A stretch of 47,268 nucleotides of DNA, from NCBI GenBank assembly GCA_003168255.1, contig PMSU01000076.1:1-47268 (forward strand). The letters are read 5' to 3'. Source of the stretch: Actinomycetota bacterium (GTDB lineage Bacteria > Actinomycetota > Actinomycetes > Streptosporangiales > Streptosporangiaceae). Position numbers and translations under genes: made by a program. The stretch's first letter is position 1. Every line of letters begins with the position of its first letter. Of this stretch, positions 42,645-47,268 are shown piece by piece. A model generated the notes under the pieces. The model saw only the letters and a list, made by a program, of their open reading frames with translations. It was not told the DNA's origin and made no database searches.

Positions 42645-45383
42645 TCACGCACGCTTACTAGGCCGGGAACGGGACTTTCCGGTTGAACCGGACGTACTGC
42701 GAGCCTTGCTGCGCGGCTTCGGCGGGCCTGCCGCACGGCGCTCGGCGAGCAATTCCGCGCCGCGCTGCGGCGTGACCGATTCCACCTCGTCACCCTTGCG
42801 GAGCGACGCGTTGGTCTCGCCGTCCGTCACATACGGCCCCCACCGGCCGTCTTTGATCACCATCGGCTTGCCGGTCGAGGAGTCCTCGCCAAGCTCGCGG
42901 AGCGGCGGGGCCGCGGTGGCGCCTGCCCGCCGGCCACGCGTCTTAGGCTGGGCGAACAGCTTCTCCGCCTCTTCCAGCGTGACGGTGAACAGCTGCTCCT
43001 CGTTCTCCAGCGAGCGGCTGTCCGTGCCTTTCTTTACGTACGGCCCGTACCGCCCGTTCTGCGCCGTGACGGGCTCGCCATCCAGCTCGCCGATCACGCG
43101 TGGCAGCAGTAGCAGATTCAGCGCGTCCGCCAAGGTCACCGTCTCCAGTGCCATGGATTTAAGCAGGGATGCCGAACGCGGCTTCGCCGGGCCCGTGCCG
43201 CCGGCGCTCTTGCTGTCCCCGTCAGCCGGTTGTTCGGTCACGTATGGCCCGAACCGGCCGGCCTTGGCAACGATGACATGGCCGGTCTCGGGATCGGTGC
43301 CGAGCTCGCGGTCCCCGCTCGGCTGGGCAAACAGCTCGGCAGCCCGCTCGGCGGTCAGCTCGTCAGGCGCGGTGCCCTCCGGGATGTTCACCCGCTGGTC
43401 TTCGCGCTCCAGATAGGGGCCGTACCTGCCGACCCGGATCACGATGTCGGTGCCGGCCAGCGGGAACGAGCTGACATCGCGCGCGTCGATATCGTCGATG
43501 TCGCTGACCAGCTCCTTCAGGCCTTCCTCGCCCTCCGAGCCGAAGTAAAACCGCTGTAGCCATGGCACCCGGGCCGCCTCGCCGCGGGCAATCTCGTCGA
43601 GCGCGTCTTCCATCCGGGCGGTGAACTCGTAGTCGACCAGTTGGCCGAAGTGCCGCTCAAGCAGCGTGGTCACGGCGAAAGCGAGGAACGACGGGACGAG
43701 CGCGGTGCCCTTCTTGAACACATACCCCCGGTCCAGGATGGTGCCGAGGATCGTGGCGTAGGTGGACGGCCTGCCGATCTCGCGCTCTTCAAGCTCCCTG
43801 ACCAAGGTGGCCTCGGTGTACCTGGCCGGCGGGCGGGTCTCGTGGCCTGCCGCAGCCAGCCGCGCCGCGTCGAGCGCGTCGCCCTCGGCCAGCGGGGGCA
43901 GCCTGCGCTCCCTGTCGTCACGCTCGGCGTCCGGATCGTCGGCGTCCTCCACGTAGGCCTTGAGGAACCCGTAGAAGCCGATGACCTTGCCGGACGCGCC
44001 AAACTCAGCCCGCTCGCCTGCCGACGAGCTGCCGCTGACCCGCACCGACACCGATTCCCCGGTGGCGTCCTTCATCTGGGAGGCGACAGTGCGCTTCCAG
44101 ACCAGCTCGTACAGCCGTAGCTCGTGGCCCGACAGCCCGCCCTTGGCAACCGCGGCGGGCGTACGGAAGCTATCCCCGGCCGGCCTGATCGCTTCGTGCG
44201 CCTCCTGGGCGTTCTTCACCTTGCTCGAGTAGACCCGCGGCGAATCCGGCACGTACTCGTCGCCGTAGAGCTCGCGCGCCTGCCTCCTGGCGGCGGTCAC
44301 CGCCGTCTGCGACAGCGTGGCCGAGTCGGTGCGCATATAAGTGATGTAGCCGTTCTCATACAGCCGCTGTGCCACCGACATGGTGTACTTCGCGGAGAAG
44401 CCGAGCTTGCGCGAGGCTTCCTGCTGCAGCGTGGTGGTACGGAAGGGCGCGTACGGAGACCGCCGGTACGGCTTGCGCTCGACCGAGGCGACGGCGAAGT
44501 CCGCGCCGGTCAGCCGGTCGGCCAGCGCTGCGGCCTGCTCCCCGTCCAGGTGCAGTAGGTGCGCCTTCGCATCCGCCTTGGCGGAGCCCTTGAGCTCGCC
44601 GCCGGGGCTGAAGTCACGGCCCTGCGCTACCCTGCGGCCGTCAACCGAGACAAGCGTGGCGCTGAACGACGACGGGTTCTCCTGGTCGCCGGCCCCGTTG
44701 GCTCTGGTGGTGAATTCCGCCTCCAGATCCCAGTACCTGGCGACGCGGAACGCGATCCGCTCGCGCTCCTTGTCTACGACCAGGCGGACGGCGACCGACT
44801 GCACCCGGCCCGCCGACAGCCGGGGCATGACCTTCTTCCAGAGCACGGGCGAGACCTCGTACCCGTACAGCCGGTCCAAGACGCGCCGGGTCTGGTAGGC
44901 ATCTACCAGGCCGTCGTCCATCTCACGGGGATGGGACACGGCCTGCGCGATCGCCTCCGGGGTGATCTCGTGGAAGACCATGCGGTGGGCGGGGACTTTC
45001 GGGTTCAGCTCTTCGAGCAGGTGCCAGGCGATGGCCTCGCCCTCACGGTCCTCGTCTGTCGCGAGGAGCAGTTCGTCGGCGCCCTTGAGCAGCTGCTTGA
45101 GCTTGGCCACCTGCTGCTTCTTGTCCGAGTGGACGACGTAGAGCGGCTCGAACCCGGCGTCCACGTTAACGCCGAGCCGGGCCCACGGCTCTGACCTGTA
45201 CTTGGCGGGGATCTCGGCTGCCTTGTCTGGCATATCTCTTATGTGGCCGATGCTCGACTCGACCACGTATCCCTTGCCGAGATACCCGGCGATGGTGCGC
45301 GCCTTGGCTGGCGACTCGACGATCACGAGCCGGGTGCCGCTGCCCTTGGGCTTAGCGGCCGCGCCTGAAGTCCTTGGTGGCAC
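42645..45383 (-). CDS. topA: DNA topoisomerase I
   Basis: A 912-residue type IA topoisomerase that relaxes negative supercoils. TOPRIM domain at 17-130 with D110-E-D112 (ATDEDREGEA). Catalytic Y349 lies in YITYMRTDS. C-terminal repeats at about 620-880 (RVGRYGPYLER, KAGRFGPYVTE, QNGRYGPYVKK, KDGRWGPYVTD) are the actinobacterial GRYGPY modules in place of zinc fingers. A Lys/Arg/Ser basic tail ends the protein. GTG 45383 has GAGG upstream; a TAGCGT -10 candidate lies at 45438-45433. Confidence 0.96.
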   Translation of the reverse strand: MPPRTSGAAAKPKGSGTRLVIVESPAKARTIAGYLGKGYVVESSIGHIRDMPDKAAEIPAKYRSEPWARLGVNVDAGFEPLYVVHSDKKQQVAKLKQLLKGADELLLATDEDREGEAIAWHLLEELNPKVPAHRMVFHEITPEAIAQAVSHPREMDDGLVDAYQTRRVLDRLYGYEVSPVLWKKVMPRLSAGRVQSVAVRLVVDKERERIAFRVARYWDLEAEFTTRANGAGDQENPSSFSATLVSVDGRRVAQGRDFSPGGELKGSAKADAKAHLLHLDGEQAAALADRLTGADFAVASVERKPYRRSPYAPFRTTTLQQEASRKLGFSAKYTMSVAQRLYENGYITYMRTDSATLSQTAVTAARRQARELYGDEYVPDSPRVYSSKVKNAQEAHEAIRPAGDSFRTPAAVAKGGLSGHELRLYELVWKRTVASQMKDATGESVSVRVSGSSSAGERAEFGASGKVIGFYGFLKAYVEDADDPDAERDDRERRLPPLAEGDALDAARLAAAGHETRPPARYTEATLVRELEEREIGRPSTYATILGTILDRGYVFKKGTALVPSFLAFAVTTLLERHFGQLVDYEFTARMEDALDEIARGEAARVPWLQRFYFGSEGEEGLKELVSDIDDIDARDVSSFPLAGTDIVIRVGRYGPYLEREDQRVNIPEGTAPDELTAERAAELFAQPSGDRELGTDPETGHVIVAKAGRFGPYVTEQPADGDSKSAGGTGPAKPRSASLLKSMALETVTLADALNLLLLPRVIGELDGEPVTAQNGRYGPYVKKGTDSRSLENEEQLFTVTLEEAEKLFAQPKTRGRRAGATAAPPLRELGEDSSTGKPMVIKDGRWGPYVTDGETNASLRKGDEVESVTPQRGAELLAERRAAGPPKPRSKARSTSGSTGKSRSRPSKRA

Positions 45384-45535
45384 GCTGTTTCAACCTCACA
45401 TCTGGCGGCGTAACTCCACGCCGCGTCACGCGACGCTACCATCCCGGCGGGAATCCGGTGTCCTCCGTCATGTCGGGTAACCCGCCATCCGGCCACCGAT
45501 GTTCCCGATCGCGCTTGCTGACTACCACGCGGGAC

Positions 45536-45565
45536 TTGAATCGTCGCCCGGATCGCGCACAATGT
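45536..45565 (+). promoter_or_regulatory. Candidate promoter of the DUF5703 gene (leaderless)
   Basis: TTGAAT (45536-45541), an 18-base spacer and CAATGT (45560-45565) place the expected start of transcription at about the ATG at 45571, which has no ribosome site. Confidence 0.4.
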
Positions 45566-45570
45566 AAGCG

Positions 45571-45756
45571 ATGACCGAGTACTCCTACCTCACGGTCTAC
45601 CTGCCGCGCGGCACCACTCGCGACACCGCGAGGCGGATCCTGACCGATTATGCCGAGTACGGGCAATGGGAGCTGGCCAGGCTCCGGCTGAATCCGGACG
45701 GCAGCAGGAAGGTCACGCTGCGGCGCAGGATCATCCGGCCGGTCCGCACGCTGTGA
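45571..45756 (+). CDS. DUF5703 family small protein
   Basis: A 61-residue protein (MTEYSYLTVYLPRGTTRD, then DYAEYGQWELARLRL and RRRIIRPV) that matches the small DUF5703 family of actinomycetes in length and motif order. Function unknown; basic C-terminus suggests nucleic-acid or membrane contact. Divergent from topA. Confidence 0.85.
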   Translation: MTEYSYLTVYLPRGTTRDTARRILTDYAEYGQWELARLRLNPDGSRKVTLRRRIIRPVRTL

Positions 45757-45801
45757 CCTGGCCAGGTCTCCCGCGCGACGGCCGACTTCAGCCGGGCAGA
45801 G

Positions 45802-45840
45802 CTTTGCCCGCCCCGGGCCGCGCCCCCGGGACGGGCAAAG
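45802..45840. terminator. Strong bidirectional terminator hairpin
   Basis: CTTTGCCCG-c-CCCGGG pairs with CCCGGG-a-CGGGCAAAG (45802-45840) around a short loop. It lies between the convergent DUF5703 and chaplin genes. Confidence 0.8.
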
Positions 45841-45871
45841 CGTTCTTGGAAGGTTTGTTAGCCGAGAACGG

Positions 45872-46597
45872 CTAGCTCGCCATCGCCGTGCCGGTCACCC
45901 GCCTGGTAACGGCGAGCACGCCATGTGCCAGACGACGCCGGGCGGCGAACATCAGGCAACCCGCGCCGCTGACGGTGACGCCGCCAGCCAGGGCGAGCAG
46001 ACCCAGGAAATTCGCGCCCGTGGTCGGGAGCGCGCTGGCGCCGGTGACCATGGCGGTGGTCTCGGGCGTGCTACCTGAGGTCGTGCCGGTGCCGCCGTGG
46101 TGGCCCTTGCCGCCACCGGTGCCCTTGTGGTGGTGGTGCTTGCCGGGCGTCGGGGTGGTCGGGTGGTGGTGCTTGCAGTTGCAGGGCGGCGGCGTGCCGG
46201 TCGTTCCGGTGGATGATCCGCCCTTGCAGCCTGAGGCGGCCGTTCCGAGTACACCGGCGCTGTTCCCGCAGACGTTCACGGGAACGCTGATCGGGACGGA
46301 GATCTGGTTGCCGCCGCCGATCGAGTTGTCGCCCGAGGTAGCAGACCATCCGCCGCCGGAGCCGCCCAGCACCGAGGCGCCGCCCTGGCAGCCGCCAAAG
46401 GCATCGCCGAGGATGGCGAGCGCGTTTCCGCAGACGTTCACCGGAATCGACACCGGCACGCTGATCTGGTTGCCGCCCAGGATGCTGTTGTTACCACTGG
46501 TCGTGCCCGCCATGGCTACTGCCGAGCCGGACGCGGCGAAGGCGACGGTCAGCACCGCGACCTTGGCCGTCCGCTTGAGCGAAAGAGATGTGATCAT
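45872..46597 (-). CDS. Long chaplin with two chaplin domains, His-rich linker and LPTTG sorting signal
   Basis: A 241-residue surface protein. Signal peptide 1-30. Two chaplin domains follow, each NS(I)xGGNQISVPxSxPVNVCGN with a Cys pair (C56/C70 and C110/C124). Then comes a linker with CNC and HHH/HHHH clusters and Gly-rich runs (138-170), LPTTG at 190-194, a hydrophobic helix and an Arg-rich tail. Long chaplins are attached to the wall by sortase and, with short chaplins, make aerial hyphae hydrophobic. The His/Cys-rich linker is unusual. AGGACGG upstream supports ATG 46597. Confidence 0.93.
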   Translation of the reverse strand: MITSLSLKRTAKVAVLTVAFAASGSAVAMAGTTSGNNSILGGNQISVPVSIPVNVCGNALAILGDAFGGCQGGASVLGGSGGGWSATSGDNSIGGGNQISVPISVPVNVCGNSAGVLGTAASGCKGGSSTGTTGTPPPCNCKHHHPTTPTPGKHHHHKGTGGGKGHHGGTGTTSGSTPETTAMVTGASALPTTGANFLGLLALAGGVTVSGAGCLMFAARRRLAHGVLAVTRRVTGTAMAS

Positions 46598-46650
46598 TTT
46601 CCGTCCTGAATTTCTCTCGTGTTGTGTACGGGATGGGCGATTCGATGCCG

Positions 46651-47268
46651 CTACAGGGACGCCCTGCGGGCACTGAACCTGCGGCCTGCCGCGACCAGCG
46701 CTGCCGCGCCGGCCAGCAGGGCGCCGATCGCGAGGGCGATCAGGGACCCGGAACCCATACCCGGCGCGGTCTGCGCGCTCAGCAGGCTGGCCTGGACCGG
46801 GTTCGAGCTGCTACCGGCGATGCCAGAGAGCTGCGAGGCCTGGATCGGCAGACCGGACAGGACCGGGAGGCTGGACAGGCCGGACAGCGCACCGCTGTCA
46901 GGCAGCTGGACTGCGGACTGACGGACCACGTGCGCCGCGCTGAATGAACGGGGCGCGGACGAGGTATGCGCGAGCATGTGCTCCACGCCGGAGGAGGTGG
47001 CCATCGTCCCTCCGGTCCAGGCACCGCCCTGGCAGCCGACGAAGGCGCTGCCGAGCACGGCCGCCGCGTTGCCGCAGACGTTGACCGGAACCTTGACCGG
47101 AACGCGTACCTGGTTGCCGCCGAGGATGGAGTTGTCACCCGAGGTCCAGGAGGACGATCCCCCAGAACCCTGCGCGGCGGTGTGCATGACGGCAGCGCCG
47201 CCCTGGCAGCCGGCGTCAGCGACAGCGTCCAGCACGGCCGCCGCGTTTCCGCAGACGTTGACCGGAAC
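46651..47268 (-). CDS. Second long chaplin-like protein, N-terminus beyond the window
   Basis: The open frame runs off the right edge; 205 codons plus stop are visible. Two chaplin-domain segments are seen: one cut at the edge (VPVNVCGNAAAVLDAV...CQGG) and a full one (SILGGNQVRVPVKVPVNVCGNAAAVLG...GCQGG). Then a Ser/Leu/Pro-rich stretch and a final hydrophobic helix with RR tail. No canonical LPxTG or LAxTG lies before the helix (APGMGSG instead; LPDSG is about 60 residues earlier), so anchoring may differ. Tandem with the first chaplin, same strand. Confidence 0.88.
   Translation of the reverse strand, partial: VPVNVCGNAAAVLDAVADAGCQGGAAVMHTAAQGSGGSSSWTSGDNSILGGNQVRVPVKVPVNVCGNAAAVLGSAFVGCQGGAWTGGTMATSSGVEHMLAHTSSAPRSFSAAHVVRQSAVQLPDSGALSGLSSLPVLSGLPIQASQLSGIAGSSSNPVQASLLSAQTAPGMGSGSLIALAIGALLAGAAALVAAGRRFSARRASL

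Overview
The window is high-GC chromosomal DNA with strong G/C-ending codon bias, GTG starts, and GTGA/ATGA start-stop overlaps. Together with BldG, chaplins, a MarP-type protease, DUF5703 and an EphD-like fusion, this points to a filamentous, sporulating actinomycete. A Streptomyces/Streptosporangiales-type relative is my inference; the genus cannot be fixed by eye. I see no prophage, no intact insertion sequence and no CRISPR array.

Layout. 0-13.6 kb: NmrA-like oxidoreductase divergent from a MarR regulator over a double palindromic operator; an EphD-like hydrolase/dehydrogenase fusion; a membrane Rieske protein; an SPFH protein; an orphan ABC ATPase; a NarL-type two-component pair; an SDR; a QueA-family protein; SerB; a SixA-like phosphatase; and an AbiEi/DUF559-type protein flanked by two copies of one palindrome. 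13.6-26 kb: a conserved developmental/housekeeping block. It holds H+-pyrophosphatase, a degenerate anti-sigma kinase-like protein and BldG facing a DUF1998 helicase, HAD-IB phosphatase, holin-like protein, hydrolase and DUF309. On the other strand are MarP, a NUDIX hydrolase and endonuclease III. From memory the hppA/anti-sigma/bldG/helicase order matches Streptomyces coelicolor SCO3547-3550.

26-39 kb is more accessory and partly decayed. It contains a HAD protein; an ECF sigma factor fused to a zinc anti-sigma motif, a membrane helix and an outside Ig-like domain; a ComF-like protein; a homoserine dehydrogenase gene broken by one base; a secreted double beta-propeller protein; an HD hydrolase; a SnoaL-like fragment; an OsmC gene with most of its middle deleted; a quinone-reductase-like enzyme; and tRNA-Thr(CGU). 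36-45.8 kb returns to core genes on the minus strand: TAP-family lipoprotein, RicT, DNA polymerase III delta', an MFS-thymidylate kinase fusion and topoisomerase I, with DUF5703 divergent. The right edge holds two long chaplin genes, one cut by the window end.

The most striking non-gene signals are short tandem repeats at the 3' ends of several unrelated genes (after nmrA-like, across the stops of marR, ABC and queA, inside serB, after holB), often with the stop codon inside the repeat unit. There are also two families of dispersed perfect palindromes. These look like products of an active DNA process in this genome rather than gene functions.
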